From the NCBI GenBank assembly GCA_945903545.1, contig CAMDOO010000014.1, forward strand, positions 1 to 49,009: a stretch of DNA of 49,009 nucleotides. Direction: 5' to 3'. Position numbers and translations under genes: made by a program. The stretch is from Opitutus sp. GAS368 (GTDB lineage: Bacteria > Verrucomicrobiota > Verrucomicrobiia > Opitutales > Opitutaceae). Every line of letters begins with the position of its first letter. Position 1 is the stretch's first letter. Shown in pieces: positions 38,081 to 45,789 of the stretch. The notes beneath the pieces are model-generated. The model was not told the origin of the DNA. It did no database searches and worked only from the letters and a program-made list of their open reading frames with translations.

Positions 38081-38108
38081 AAAGCCTCTCTGCGGAGAGG
38101 CTTTTTTT
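38081..38108 (+). terminator. Rho-independent terminator of the atp operon
   Basis: A perfect 9-bp stem AAGCCTCTC/GAGAGGCTT (38082-38090, 38095-38103), loop TGCG, runs into a seven-T tract, 13 bp after atpC. Confidence 0.95.
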
Positions 38109-38118
38109 GTGGCCGCAG

Positions 38119-38239
38119 GGGTAGGGGCCGACGTCCCGGTGGCCTGGGTTTGCGGTATCGAACGCGGTCGGCGCAAACGGCCCGCCGGGGACGGCGGGCC
38201 CTGCCTCGATCCAGGGCGCGTGGGACCCGCGCCCCTACC
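38119..38239. repeat. Composite GTAG element
   Basis: Starts GTAGGGGCCGACGTCCC, contains a second hairpin GCCCGCCGGGGACGGCGGGC, and ends GCGCGTGGGACCCGCGCCCC then TACC. It fills the space between the atp terminator and the DUF5069 stop codon. Confidence 0.7.
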
Positions 38240-38704
38240 TCAGACCTTCTCCCAGGGCCGGTCCCGCTGGGGATCCCGACCCTCGTCGTATTCGATCAGG
38301 TCGAAGAACGTCTCGATCGGCAGGGTCGCCATGCCGGAATCGATCTTGCGCTGGCGGATGATGGCCGCCCGGTCGTCACGCAGGCCGAGCTTCATCAGGA
38401 AATGATTCCACGCGAGGCAGTCATCGTCGGTGCGCCGGAGGCCGCCACGGGACCCCGCCCAAGCGAGCATCTCCTCGTCGGTACCGCCCTGCAGGGTGCG
38501 TACTCGCATCTCCTCATAGGGCACCCCGAGGAAGCGGCAGCAGCGGGCGTCGAACACGGCCGGCCGCGGTTCGCCGAGATTGGCGTGGTAGTCGGCCGGC
38601 AACTTGCCGGCGGCGTGCAGGCGGATCTTGTCGAGCATGCGGCCGAAGAAAATGAGGCGGCCGATCTTGGCGTAGGGGCTGCGGAGTCCGGGGACAGCAG
38701 GCAT
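38240..38704 (-). CDS. DUF5069-domain protein
   Basis: A 154-residue protein of a family I recognise from Verrucomicrobiota: VPGLRSPYAKIGRLIFFGRM at the start, then DKIRLHAAGKLPADYH, CCRFLGVPYEEM, GGTDEEMLAWA, WNHFLMKLG and ETFFDLIEYDEGR. No enzymatic role is known to me; no signal peptide or membrane segment. Start: ATG at 38704 (MPAVPGLRS); the frame extends upstream through a GTAG element and is not coding there. Convergent with the atp operon. Confidence 0.85.
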   Translation of the reverse strand: MPAVPGLRSPYAKIGRLIFFGRMLDKIRLHAAGKLPADYHANLGEPRPAVFDARCCRFLGVPYEEMRVRTLQGGTDEEMLAWAGSRGGLRRTDDDCLAWNHFLMKLGLRDDRAAIIRQRKIDSGMATLPIETFFDLIEYDEGRDPQRDRPWEKV

Positions 38705-38773
38705 GATGTCAGAAGTCAGAGGACAGAAGGCGGAGGACGGAAGTCTGAAGAAAATCTCCGTGACCCGGTCTTG

Positions 38774-38858
38774 GGTAGGGCCCGACATCGCGGCGGGCCG
38801 TTCGCGCTGACCGCGTTTGATTCCGTAAACCCGGGCCGCCCGGAGGTCGGCCCCTACC
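38774..38858. repeat. GTAG element with central bulge, copy B
   Basis: Same layout as 30356-30440: GGTAGGGCCCGACA to GTCGGCCCCTACC, with shared inner words GGCGGGCCGTTCG and GACCGCGTTTGAT. It lies between the DUF5069 gene and the next minus-strand gene. Confidence 0.8.
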
Positions 38859-38865
38859 TTTCGAT

Positions 38866-39156
38866 TCAATGCCGATTCCGCACGCGCAGCCAGTAAACCA
38901 GCGTGCAGGTGGCGCCGAAAATCACCGTGGGAATGTTGATCCACAGCGCATGAACCGGGATATGGAATTTCGGGACGGCCCAGACCACGACCCCCCACTT
39001 GATCGCGATCAGGATCCAGCCGATCACCAGAATCCGCTCCAGGCGGCGCGAGCGCGGCATACGCTCCTCGATCGAGATGCTGCGCACAAACGCCTGTTCG
39101 TACGCAGCGGAATCGGCGTCACCATCGGACTTCAGGGGGATGAAGCTGTTCAGCAT
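38866..39156 (-). CDS. Two-helix membrane protein, unknown
   Basis: A 96-residue protein. A charged N-terminal part (SIEERMPRSRRLE) precedes two predicted membrane helices (ILVIGWILIAIKWGVVVWAV and ALWINIPTVIFGATCTLVYW). Not recognised. It precedes the DUF5069 gene on the same strand, with a GTAG element between them, and follows a repeat-bearing gap. Helix quality and a clean ATG support it. Confidence 0.65.
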   Translation of the reverse strand: MLNSFIPLKSDGDADSAAYEQAFVRSISIEERMPRSRRLERILVIGWILIAIKWGVVVWAVPKFHIPVHALWINIPTVIFGATCTLVYWLRVRNRH

Positions 39157-39261
39157 GCCAGACCCAAGGTACGCGACGTGGCGCCAAAAGCAAAGCGTCC
39201 TGAAGCGGGTTTTTCAGCTCAATCTGAGACGGCGGCGCCTCCGCTCGCCGCCGGGATCGAA

Positions 39262-39329
39262 GGTAGGGCTAGGTCGACGGCCCGGCCGGGATCGATCATT
39301 GCGGTCGCCTCGTCGAGGCAACCCTACCT
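39262..39329. repeat. Intact GTAG element of the GGTAGGGCT family
   Basis: From GGTAGGGCTAGGTCGACG to GTCGAGGCAACCCTACC. This is the uninterrupted counterpart of the split element at 17696-17892; the preceding bases (GCCGCCGGGATCGAA) are also shared. It ends five bases before the malQ stop. Confidence 0.75.
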
Positions 39330-39333
39330 CGAA

Positions 39334-40869
39334 CTAACGCGCATACATCTCACCCAGCGCGGCGAGGTAAGGCGCCGTCTCGCTGAAGAGTCCGTCGATC
39401 TGGGCCTGGGAGCAGCGCCACTGCCAGTTACCGGCCGGGATGCCGGGGGCGTTGAAGCGCGCCTCGGGGCCGAGGTTCAGGATGTCCTGGAAGGGAATCA
39501 CGGCCAGGCGGCTGACAGAGGCGTAACTCGTGCGGATGAAATCCCAGCCGATCTCGCGGCCGTCGACCCGCAGGTAGCGCCGCACGTGGTCGCGGGTTTT
39601 CTCGTCGGTGCCAGCATACCAGCCGAGCGTCGTGTCGTTGTCGTGCGTGCCGGGGTAGATGACGCTGTTCGTGGTGTGGTTGTGCGGCAGGTAAAGGTTC
39701 GTGGGCTTGTCGCCGAACGCGAACTGCAGCACCGCCATCCCGGGCAGGCCGGTCGCGGCGTGCAGTTCCTTGACGGTCGGGGAGAGCATGCCGAGGTCCT
39801 CGGCGATAATGCGCGCCTCGGGCAGCGCGGCCTGCACCTCCCGGAAGAAGTCCAAACCCGGCCCCGCGGCCCAGGTGCCCTTGCGCGCGTTCACGGCCGG
39901 GTAGGGGATGCGCCAGAATTCATCGAAGCCGCGGAAGTGGTCGATGCGCAGCACGTCACAGAGGGCGAACACGGCCTTGAGCCGGTTGATCCACCAGTCG
40001 TAGTTGCCCTCGGCGTGCCGATCCCAGCGATAGAGCGGGTTGCCCCAGAGCTGGCCGTCCGCAGCGAAATAGTCGGGCGGCACACCGGACACAGCGAGGG
40101 GCAGGCCCGTCTTGGGGTTCAATTCGAACAAGTCCGGATTGGCCCAGGTGTCGGCGGAATCGGCGGCGACAAAGATCGGGATGTCCCCGATAATGCTGAT
40201 CCCGCGGGCGGCGGCGGCGGCGCGCAGGCGCGCCCACTGGCCGAAAAAGACATACTGGGTAAAAACGTGGGCTTGGATCGCCACCCGCAACTCGGCCTTC
40301 AGGGTGGTGCCCAAAGCACCCTCGTAAGAACGCAGCACCGCCGGCCATTCCCACCAGGGACGGCCGCCGTGATGATCCTTGAGCGCGCGGAAAAAAGCGT
40401 AGGCCTCGAGCCAGTCGGCGTTGCTTTCCCGAAAATCGTCGAAGTCCCCAAACAGCGGCGGCGAACCTGCTTCCTCGTAGCGCTCGCTGGCGCGGAAAAG
40501 CAGCGGCCACTTGCGCTCATAGAGCCCACCAAAGTCCACGCGGTCGGAGGGCAGGGTGGCAAGTGCCGCCAGATCGGCCTGATCGAGCAGGAAATGGGTC
40601 ACCAACTCGTCGAGGTCGATCAGGTAGGGATTGCCCGCAAACGACGAAAAACACTGGTAAGGCGAGTCGCCGTAACCCGTCGGGCCCAGCGGGCAAACCT
40701 GCCAGTACTTCACCCCGGCGAGCTGGAGCAGATCGAGAAACCGCACGGCCTGGCCGTTCAGCGTGCCGATCCCGTGGGGCCCGGGCAGGGCCGTGGGGTG
40801 CAGCAGCACGCCCGCAGCGCGGTCCTTGAGCCAGTCGAAGAGGGGGGACATGGATTCGGTATCGGCCAT
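39334..40869 (-). CDS. malQ: 4-alpha-glucanotransferase (amylomaltase, GH77)
   Basis: A 511-residue GH77 enzyme that transfers glucan chains between malto-oligosaccharides, used in maltose and glycogen metabolism. N-terminal RAAGVLLHPTALPGPHGIG, substrate-loop motif YWQVCPLGPTGYGDSPYQ, catalytic Asp310 in VLRIDHFRGF, acid/base Glu357 in IIAEDLGML, and YPGTHDNDTTLGW near the end. Start: ATG of MADTESMSP; the frame is open far upstream but is overlapped there by the divergent gene. No other glycogen genes are adjacent. Confidence 0.95.
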   Translation of the reverse strand: MADTESMSPLFDWLKDRAAGVLLHPTALPGPHGIGTLNGQAVRFLDLLQLAGVKYWQVCPLGPTGYGDSPYQCFSSFAGNPYLIDLDELVTHFLLDQADLAALATLPSDRVDFGGLYERKWPLLFRASERYEEAGSPPLFGDFDDFRESNADWLEAYAFFRALKDHHGGRPWWEWPAVLRSYEGALGTTLKAELRVAIQAHVFTQYVFFGQWARLRAAAAARGISIIGDIPIFVAADSADTWANPDLFELNPKTGLPLAVSGVPPDYFAADGQLWGNPLYRWDRHAEGNYDWWINRLKAVFALCDVLRIDHFRGFDEFWRIPYPAVNARKGTWAAGPGLDFFREVQAALPEARIIAEDLGMLSPTVKELHAATGLPGMAVLQFAFGDKPTNLYLPHNHTTNSVIYPGTHDNDTTLGWYAGTDEKTRDHVRRYLRVDGREIGWDFIRTSYASVSRLAVIPFQDILNLGPEARFNAPGIPAGNWQWRCSQAQIDGLFSETAPYLAALGEMYAR

Positions 40870-41013
40870 TGGCGGGGGAAAAGAAGTGGAAAGCAGGAAG
40901 GGCGCGAGGGGATTTACAAAAGAGGGCAGGGGCCCGCAGAGCCAAAAGGCCCTTTCTTTTGCGGGTGCGAACGCTAAGGTGTCCGCACCCCAACAGTCCG
41001 CACCTTCAAATCC

Positions 41014-41538
41014 ATGCGCGCCCTTGCCCCCACCGTCCTGCTCGTGATTGCCGCCTTCGCGACCGGGGTGTTTTGGACGAAAACGTCCGCTCCGGTACCG
41101 CAGCAGATCGCGGCCACAGCCGGGACCCTTGACGACCAGGCGCTGGCCGCCATGCGCAAGGACAACCAACTGGTCCGCGACCAGCTTTTCGTGCTCGCCG
41201 GTGAGGTGGCCCAGTTGCGCGCCGCGCTGCAGGACCACCCGGTTGCCACGGTGGTCGAGGCCACAGCCACGGCCCAGGCGGACCTGCCCGATACCCCGGC
41301 CAACAAGCCGGCTCGCGAGGCCTTGGAGCGTTATCGCGCCGCCACCGGCAACCAGCGGCCCGCGACCTTGGCCGAGCTCGTCCCCTTCTTCACCGATCCG
41401 CAGCAGGCCGCGAAATATTTATTAAATCGCGAGGCCGCGGCCGCCACGAAACCGGGGCGCGAACAGCTCAAGGCCGAGGTGAAGAACGAGCTGAAACAGC
41501 GCCTGAAGGCAGGGACTTCCGCGACTCCGGCGCCCTGA
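41014..41538 (+). CDS. Uncharacterised membrane-anchored protein with coiled-coil segment
   Basis: A 174-residue protein. An N-terminal hydrophobic stretch (ALAPTVLLVIAAFATGVFW) acts as a signal anchor or uncleaved signal. A heptad-like part (QALAAMRKDNQLVRDQLFVL), a Thr/Ala-rich spacer, and a charged C-terminal helix (REQLKAEVKNELKQRLKAG) follow. Not recognised. Divergent from malQ (144-bp gap). Confidence 0.7.
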   Translation: MRALAPTVLLVIAAFATGVFWTKTSAPVPQQIAATAGTLDDQALAAMRKDNQLVRDQLFVLAGEVAQLRAALQDHPVATVVEATATAQADLPDTPANKPAREALERYRAATGNQRPATLAELVPFFTDPQQAAKYLLNREAAAATKPGREQLKAEVKNELKQRLKAGTSATPAP

Positions 41539-41730
41539 CTGCGCAAGTGGCTGCTAAGATTTACCTTGCCAGCCTCCTCGTCGTCTGCGTCTTTCGCGAC
41601 CTCGTTAGTGAAAGCGTTAGGTGACAGGATCTGGTGAGTCGTTGGCTGAGCGTTTGGCTTAAGTGATGATTTCGAAACCCACGGTGGGAACGGAACTGGC
41701 AGCAGACGGTGGATCTACGAAGAACATCAC

Positions 41731-42123
41731 ATGAGTAACTCCAAACTGTACGTCGGCAATATGTCGTTCAAGACCACCGAAGACGAGCTCCGTCAGGCCT
41801 TCGGCCAATTCGGTTCCGTCACCGACGTTTACGTCGCCATGGACAAGATGACCGGTCGCCCCCGGGGCTTCGCGTTCGTCACCATGGGCACCGCCGAAGA
41901 GGCGAAGGCCGCGGCTGAGAAGCTGAATGGCACCGATCTCGGCGGTCGCGCCCTGACCGTCAACGAAGCCCGTCCGAAGGAAGAGCGCTCCGGCGGCTTC
42001 GGCGGCGGCGGCGGTGGCGGCGGCGGCCGTGGTTTCGGCGGCGGTGGCGGTGGCGGCGGCGGTGGCCGTGGCGACCGCGGTGGTTTCGGTGGTGGCCGCG
42101 ATCGCGGCGACCGTCGTTACTAA
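41731..42123 (+). CDS. RRM RNA-binding protein with Gly-rich tail
   Basis: A 130-residue protein. One RRM domain (4-82) with RNP2 KLYVGNM and RNP1 RGFAFVTM, then a Gly/Arg-rich tail of about 40 residues containing RGFGGG and [15 protein letters not shown] repeats. Such small RRM-Gly proteins in cyanobacteria and other bacteria bind RNA and rise in the cold. A 192-bp leader precedes it without a gene; a strong terminator follows, then a DEAD-box helicase, a pairing consistent with RNA restructuring. Confidence 0.93.
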   Translation: MSNSKLYVGNMSFKTTEDELRQAFGQFGSVTDVYVAMDKMTGRPRGFAFVTMGTAEEAKAAAEKLNGTDLGGRALTVNEARPKEERSGGFGGGGGGGGGRGFGGGGGGGGGGRGDRGGFGGGRDRGDRRY

Positions 42124-42151
42124 TCCCGGAATCCTTTAATTCCGATTTTCG

Positions 42152-42190
42152 AGGGACGGAGCTCCTTTCGGGGCTCCGTCCCTTTTTCTT
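42152..42190 (+). terminator. Rho-independent terminator of the RRM gene
   Basis: A 14-bp stem AGGGACGGAGCTCC (42152-42165) pairs with 42170-42183 with one G-U pair, loop TTTC, followed by a T-rich tail (five Ts, C, then TT and further T-rich sequence). Confidence 0.92.
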
Positions 42191-42242
42191 TTTTCCCTTC
42201 AGCCTGCATCGCGTCCGTAAATCGAATCAGCCCGTCTGTCCT

Positions 42243-42348
42243 GTCCCATTCCGGGACGTCAGAGCTGCGGAGGATTCGACCGACCCATCCTCGATTGAGG
42301 ATGCCGGTCCCGATGGAATCCTCCCGTCCGCCTGTTTTCACGGCGGAC
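42243..42348 (+). promoter_or_regulatory. Structured leader of the DEAD-box helicase gene
   Basis: Three hairpins in 106 bp. GTCCC/GGGAC (42243-42257). A nested stem GGAGGATTC/GAATCCTCC (42269-42277, 42316-42324) encloses GACCG/CGGTC and CATCCTC/GAGGATG with loop GATT. GTCCGCC/GGCGGAC (42326-42332, 42342-42348). The last ends 16 bases before the ATG. The promoter must lie between the upstream terminator and this leader. Confidence 0.6.
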
Positions 42349-42364
42349 CACCTCTGACTTAATC

Positions 42365-43609
42365 ATGCCTTTCAAAACACTCGGTCTTTCCGAATCCGTC
42401 CTCCGTGGCGTCCAAGCCGCCGGTTACACCGATCCCACTCCCATTCAGCTGCGCGCCATCCCGGCCGTGCTGTCCGGCCGCGACCTGATCGCGTCGGCCC
42501 AGACCGGCACCGGCAAGACCGCTGCGTTCGCGCTGCCGATCCTTTCCAAGCTCGGCACCCACGGCAAACCGCGCGTGCTCATCCTTGAGCCCACCCGCGA
42601 GCTTGCCGCCCAGGTCGAGACCGCCTTCCGCGATTTCGCCCGCTTCACCAACATCAACACCGTCGCCGTGTTCGGCGGCGTCGGCTACGGCCGCCAGCGC
42701 GAGGAACTCCGCCGCGGGGTCGACGTCATCGCCGCCACGCCCGGCCGCCTGATGGACTACCTCAAGACCGGCGAGATCAACCTGCGCGACATCAGCATCC
42801 TCGTCCTCGACGAGGTCGACCGCATGCTCGACATGGGGTTCCTCCCGGTCGTGAAGGACATCATCGGCCGCTGCCCGCGCGAGCGCCAGACCCTGTTCTT
42901 CTCCGCCACCATCCCGCCGGAAATCGCCGCCGTCGCCGCCTTCGCGCTGCGCGATCCGGCCCGCATCGAGATCGGCGTCAATCGCTCGGTGAACCAGTCC
43001 GTCACCCACGCGCTCTATCCGGTCAATGCCGTGCAGAAGTTCGACCTCCTGCTCGCCCTGCTTGAGAAGATCGATTTCCAAAGCGTGCTGATCTTCTCCC
43101 GCACCAAGCACGGTGCCGACAAGATCGCCCGCAAGCTCAAGGCAGCGAACCACTCGGTCGCCGTGCTCCACGCCAACCGCTCGCAGAACCAGCGCCTCGA
43201 AGCCCTCGCCGGCTTCAAAAGCGGGAAATACGAGCTCATGGTGGCGACCGACATCGCGTCCCGCGGCATCGATGTCGCCGGCGTGAGCCATGTCATCAAC
43301 TTCGACGTCCCGGAGAATCCCGAGGACTACGTCCATCGCATCGGCCGCACCGGCCGCGCGCAGGCCGTGGGTGACGCCTTCACGCTGGTGACCCCGGAGA
43401 ACGCCAACGATATCCGCGACATCCAGCGCTTCATCGGGGCGAAGATCCCCGAGCTCAAGCTCGAGGGTTTCCCGTACCAGGCCTACACCGCACGCCCCGA
43501 GCAGACCGCCCAACCCCGCGGCGGCCAAGGCCGGCCCGCCGGGCAGGGTGGCCAGCGCCCGGCCGGTGGCGGTGGCGGCCGCAGCTGGGGCTTCCGCGGC
43601 CGGAGGTAA
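42365..43609 (+). CDS. DEAD-box RNA helicase, RhlE-like, with DEVD motif II
   Basis: A 414-residue helicase. Q motif GYTDPTPIQ (20-28), motif I AQTGTGKT (45-52), Ia PTRELA, Ib TPGR, motif II reads DEVD (149-152) rather than DEAD, III SAT, IV VLIFSRTKHG, V ATDIASRGID, VI HRIGRTGR. The C-terminus is Gly/Gln/Arg-rich (GGQGRPAGQGGQRPAGGGGG). Roles: RNA unwinding in ribosome assembly or cold adaptation. It follows the RRM gene beyond a terminator, so it is separately transcribed. Confidence 0.95.
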   Translation: MPFKTLGLSESVLRGVQAAGYTDPTPIQLRAIPAVLSGRDLIASAQTGTGKTAAFALPILSKLGTHGKPRVLILEPTRELAAQVETAFRDFARFTNINTVAVFGGVGYGRQREELRRGVDVIAATPGRLMDYLKTGEINLRDISILVLDEVDRMLDMGFLPVVKDIIGRCPRERQTLFFSATIPPEIAAVAAFALRDPARIEIGVNRSVNQSVTHALYPVNAVQKFDLLLALLEKIDFQSVLIFSRTKHGADKIARKLKAANHSVAVLHANRSQNQRLEALAGFKSGKYELMVATDIASRGIDVAGVSHVINFDVPENPEDYVHRIGRTGRAQAVGDAFTLVTPENANDIRDIQRFIGAKIPELKLEGFPYQAYTARPEQTAQPRGGQGRPAGQGGQRPAGGGGGRSWGFRGRR

Positions 43610-43626
43610 TCCGGTTCCGATCTGAA

Positions 43627-43730
43627 TGTAGCCCGGGCAGGCCTCTGCCCGGAAATCCGCCGGCAGAGGGTAAGGGCGTGGGTGCCCCACACGCCCTCGA
43701 TCAGGACGGCTGGAGACAGCCGTCCCTACC
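43627..43730. repeat. Tandem GTAG elements: one half and one paired
   Basis: Half-element TGTAGCCCGGGCAGGCCTCT into GCCCGG (43627-43652) and a paired element 43669-43730 from GGTAAGGGCGTGGG to GCCGTCCCTACC. They fill the gap between the helicase and the glycosylase gene. Confidence 0.75.
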
Positions 43731-43772
43731 TTTCTCTGGACTCATCCCGCCCGGCGCGGCCAACCTTGCCGC

Positions 43773-44381
43773 ATGTGTGCCGCCTCCGTTGCCGTCGTTG
43801 AAAAACACCTCGCGGCGCTGCGCGCGTGCGACCGGTGCCCGGCGATGCACAAGCCGGTCGTGGTCGGCCGCCCCGTCGCGAGCCGCGTGATCCTGGTCGG
43901 GCAGGCTCCGGGCGACAAGGAGCCCAAGTTCGGGCGTCCCTTTGCCTGGACCGCGGGCAAGACCCTTTTCAAGTGGTTCCACGGCGCCCTCGGCTGGACC
44001 GAGGAGGAGGTGCGCGACCGCATTTACTTTGCCGCGGTGTGCCGCTGTTTCCCGGGCAAGAAGCCCGAGGGCGGCGACCGCGTACCCGCTCCCGATGAGA
44101 TCGCGGCCTGCTCAGCCTGGCTGCAGGCCGAGGTGTCCCTGCTGCGACCCGCCTTGGTCCTGCCCGTGGGCAAGCTCGCGATCACCCAGTTCATGCCCGC
44201 GGCCCCGATGCAGGACCTGATCGGAAAGAGCTTCTTCCTCAACTACGCGGGCGTCGCACTCGACTGCATCCCCCTGCCGCACCCGTCGGGTGCATCGCCG
44301 TGGCACCGCCTGGAGCCCGGTAAGACGCTCCTGCAGCAAGCGCTGGCGCTGGTCGCCAAACACCCGGCGATTGGGCTCTGA
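43773..44381 (+). CDS. Uracil-DNA glycosylase family protein
   Basis: A 202-residue member of the UDG superfamily (COG1573-like). It has cysteines in RACDRCPAMH near the N-terminus and VCRCFPGKK in the middle, probably ligands for an iron-sulfur cluster. The active-site motif is VGQAPGDKEPKFGRPF and the closing motif HPSGASPWHRLEPG. It should remove uracil or related lesions from DNA. The GQAPGD wording differs slightly from classic family 4 (GEAPG), so precise subfamily is open. ATG at 43773; a half GTAG element starts 14 bp after its stop. Confidence 0.85.
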   Translation: MCAASVAVVEKHLAALRACDRCPAMHKPVVVGRPVASRVILVGQAPGDKEPKFGRPFAWTAGKTLFKWFHGALGWTEEEVRDRIYFAAVCRCFPGKKPEGGDRVPAPDEIAACSAWLQAEVSLLRPALVLPVGKLAITQFMPAAPMQDLIGKSFFLNYAGVALDCIPLPHPSGASPWHRLEPGKTLLQQALALVAKHPAIGL

Positions 44382-44394
44382 CCTGTAGGAGCGG

Positions 44395-44414
44395 GTTTAC
44401 CCCGCGACGATCAT
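44395..44414. repeat. Half REP of the GTAGGAGCGG family
   Basis: GTAGGAGCGGGTTTACCCCG and the following CGA match the halves of the elements flanking mnmG; the partner half is absent. Confidence 0.75.
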
Positions 44415-44475
44415 GGTACTCTGGGCTCCCCCTTCCGGAAATCTGTACCCAAAACTCTGCGGCGCCAGCCGCCAC

Positions 44476-44500
44476 TGGAATCGGCCGATGGCCGATTCCA
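44476..44500. repeat. Perfect 11-bp inverted repeat upstream of the FKBP gene
   Basis: TGGAATCGGCC (44476-44486), spacer GAT, and its exact complement (44490-44500). Either a repeat family member or an operator for the FKBP gene. Confidence 0.7.
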
Positions 44501-44586
44501 GATTTGACGGTTCCGCCGCCCTTCACACGTTGGGCAGGTCGGGAATTCATTCCCCGCCCCGCCCCTCCCAACCGCCTGTTACCACC

Positions 44587-45093
44587 ATGAAGCCGATTGT
44601 CCGCCTGCTGCTTGCCGCCGTCGCCTGGTTCACTCCGCTCCTTGGGCATGCCCAGCGTGAGAAGCTCCCGCCGGCCGACCTCGCCATCGTCGAAAAGAAA
44701 TGGCCCGAGGCCAAGAAGACCCCCACGGGCATGCGCTATGTGATCCTGAAGGAAGGCACCGGCAACCCGCCCAAGGTGGGCGACAGCGTCCGGGTGCTCT
44801 ACAAGGGCATGCTCATCGATGGCACGGTGTTCGACGAGGAAGCCAACGCCAAGGCCGGCATGTCCTTCCGCCTGGGCCGCGGTCTCGTGATCGAGGGCTG
44901 GGATCAGGGCCTTAAGCTGGTCAAGCCGGGTGGCAGGATCCTGCTCATCATTCCCCCCTCGCTCGCCTACGGCACCCGCGGCGATCCGCCGAACATCCCG
45001 GGCAATGCCACGCTCCTCTTCGAAGTGGAACTGCTGGACGTGAATCGGCCGGAAGCGCCACCGCCACCGCCGAAGTCCCTGATGAAGAAATGA
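44587..45093 (+). CDS. FKBP-type peptidyl-prolyl isomerase, secreted
   Basis: A 168-residue protein with a signal peptide (MKPIVRLLLAAVAWFTPLLG, cleavage near GHA at 21-23) and one FKBP domain. VGDSVRVLYKGMLIDGTVFD, FRLGRGLVIEGWDQGL, ILLIIPPSLAYGTRG and ATLLFEVELLDV form the isomerase pocket. A Pro-rich tail (APPPPPKS) ends it. It should assist protein folding in the periplasm. Start: ATG at 44587; the longer upstream frame runs through repeats. Its TGA overlaps the next gene's ATG. Confidence 0.93.
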   Translation: MKPIVRLLLAAVAWFTPLLGHAQREKLPPADLAIVEKKWPEAKKTPTGMRYVILKEGTGNPPKVGDSVRVLYKGMLIDGTVFDEEANAKAGMSFRLGRGLVIEGWDQGLKLVKPGGRILLIIPPSLAYGTRGDPPNIPGNATLLFEVELLDVNRPEAPPPPPKSLMKK

Positions 45094-45719
45094 GCGGCCG
45101 GGCGGCCATCCTTCTGGCCACCGGGCTGCTCCTGCTATCCGTCGCATGCCGGCGGGAAACCGCGGTCCCGGCCGTCGCCGTGGACCCGGTCGCAGAACTG
45201 GCGTCCTTCCGCGCACGGAAGGACGCCTACTTCCGCACCAGCCCGCAATCGCCCTTCCAAGCGGAGCCGAAGGTGCCCTTTGCCCCGTTGAAGTACTTCG
45301 CGCCGGACCCCGGCTGGATCTACCAAAGCAAACTGCGCCTCGATCCCAACCCGCGGGTGGTCGCCATCCGCGACACCCAGGGCGAGCAACGCGAGGCGAC
45401 CATCATCGGCACCGTCGGCTTCACCCGTGAGGGACGGAGTCACACGCTCACCGTCTACCGCATGGCCGGCCTCGCGCCTGGCACCTATCATTATTCGCTC
45501 TGGTTCACTGATCTCACGACCGGGAAGGAAGCCTACGAAGTCGGACGTTACCTGGACTTCCTCAAGGACGAGGACCCCGACCACGTCTACCCCCTCGACT
45601 TCAACCACGCCTACAATCCGTACTGCGCCTACTCGCCGTCCTACGCCTGCCCGATCCCGCGCAAGGAGGACCACCTCGACCTCGCCGTGACCGCCGGGGA
45701 AAAGAAGTGGCGGGAGTGA
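45090..45719 (+). CDS. DUF1684 lipoprotein
   Basis: A 209-residue protein. The N-terminal signal ends in the lipobox SVAC (Cys20). The DUF1684 core shows FRARKDAYFRTSPQSPF, PLKYFAPDPGWIYQSKLRL, a heme/cofactor-less beta core (HTLTVYRMAG), and the conserved C-terminal AYNPYCAYSPSYACPIPRKE, then TAGEKKW. Function of the family is unknown to me. The start codon overlaps the FKBP stop (ATGA), so the two are translationally coupled. Confidence 0.88.
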   Translation: MSGRAAILLATGLLLLSVACRRETAVPAVAVDPVAELASFRARKDAYFRTSPQSPFQAEPKVPFAPLKYFAPDPGWIYQSKLRLDPNPRVVAIRDTQGEQREATIIGTVGFTREGRSHTLTVYRMAGLAPGTYHYSLWFTDLTTGKEAYEVGRYLDFLKDEDPDHVYPLDFNHAYNPYCAYSPSYACPIPRKEDHLDLAVTAGEKKWRE

Positions 45720-45720
45720 T

Positions 45721-45784
45721 GGGGAGGGACGCCTGTCCCCAGCCGTCCTTGATCCGGGGTCTGTGGAACCCAGGCCCCTGCCTT
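45721..45784. repeat. Degenerate GTAG-type element
   Basis: GGGGAGGGACGCCTGTCCCC, then AGCCGTCC, GATCCGGGG and CAGGCCCCTGCC resemble the paired element at 46945-47006, with decayed ends. It lies between the convergent DUF1684 and WD40 genes. Confidence 0.55.
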
Positions 45785-45789
45785 CCGGA

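Noticed and set aside
41539-41730. Possible small gene or RNA gene between the anchored protein and the RRM gene
   Set aside because: No convincing frame, tRNA fold or terminator; treated as leader sequence of the RRM gene.
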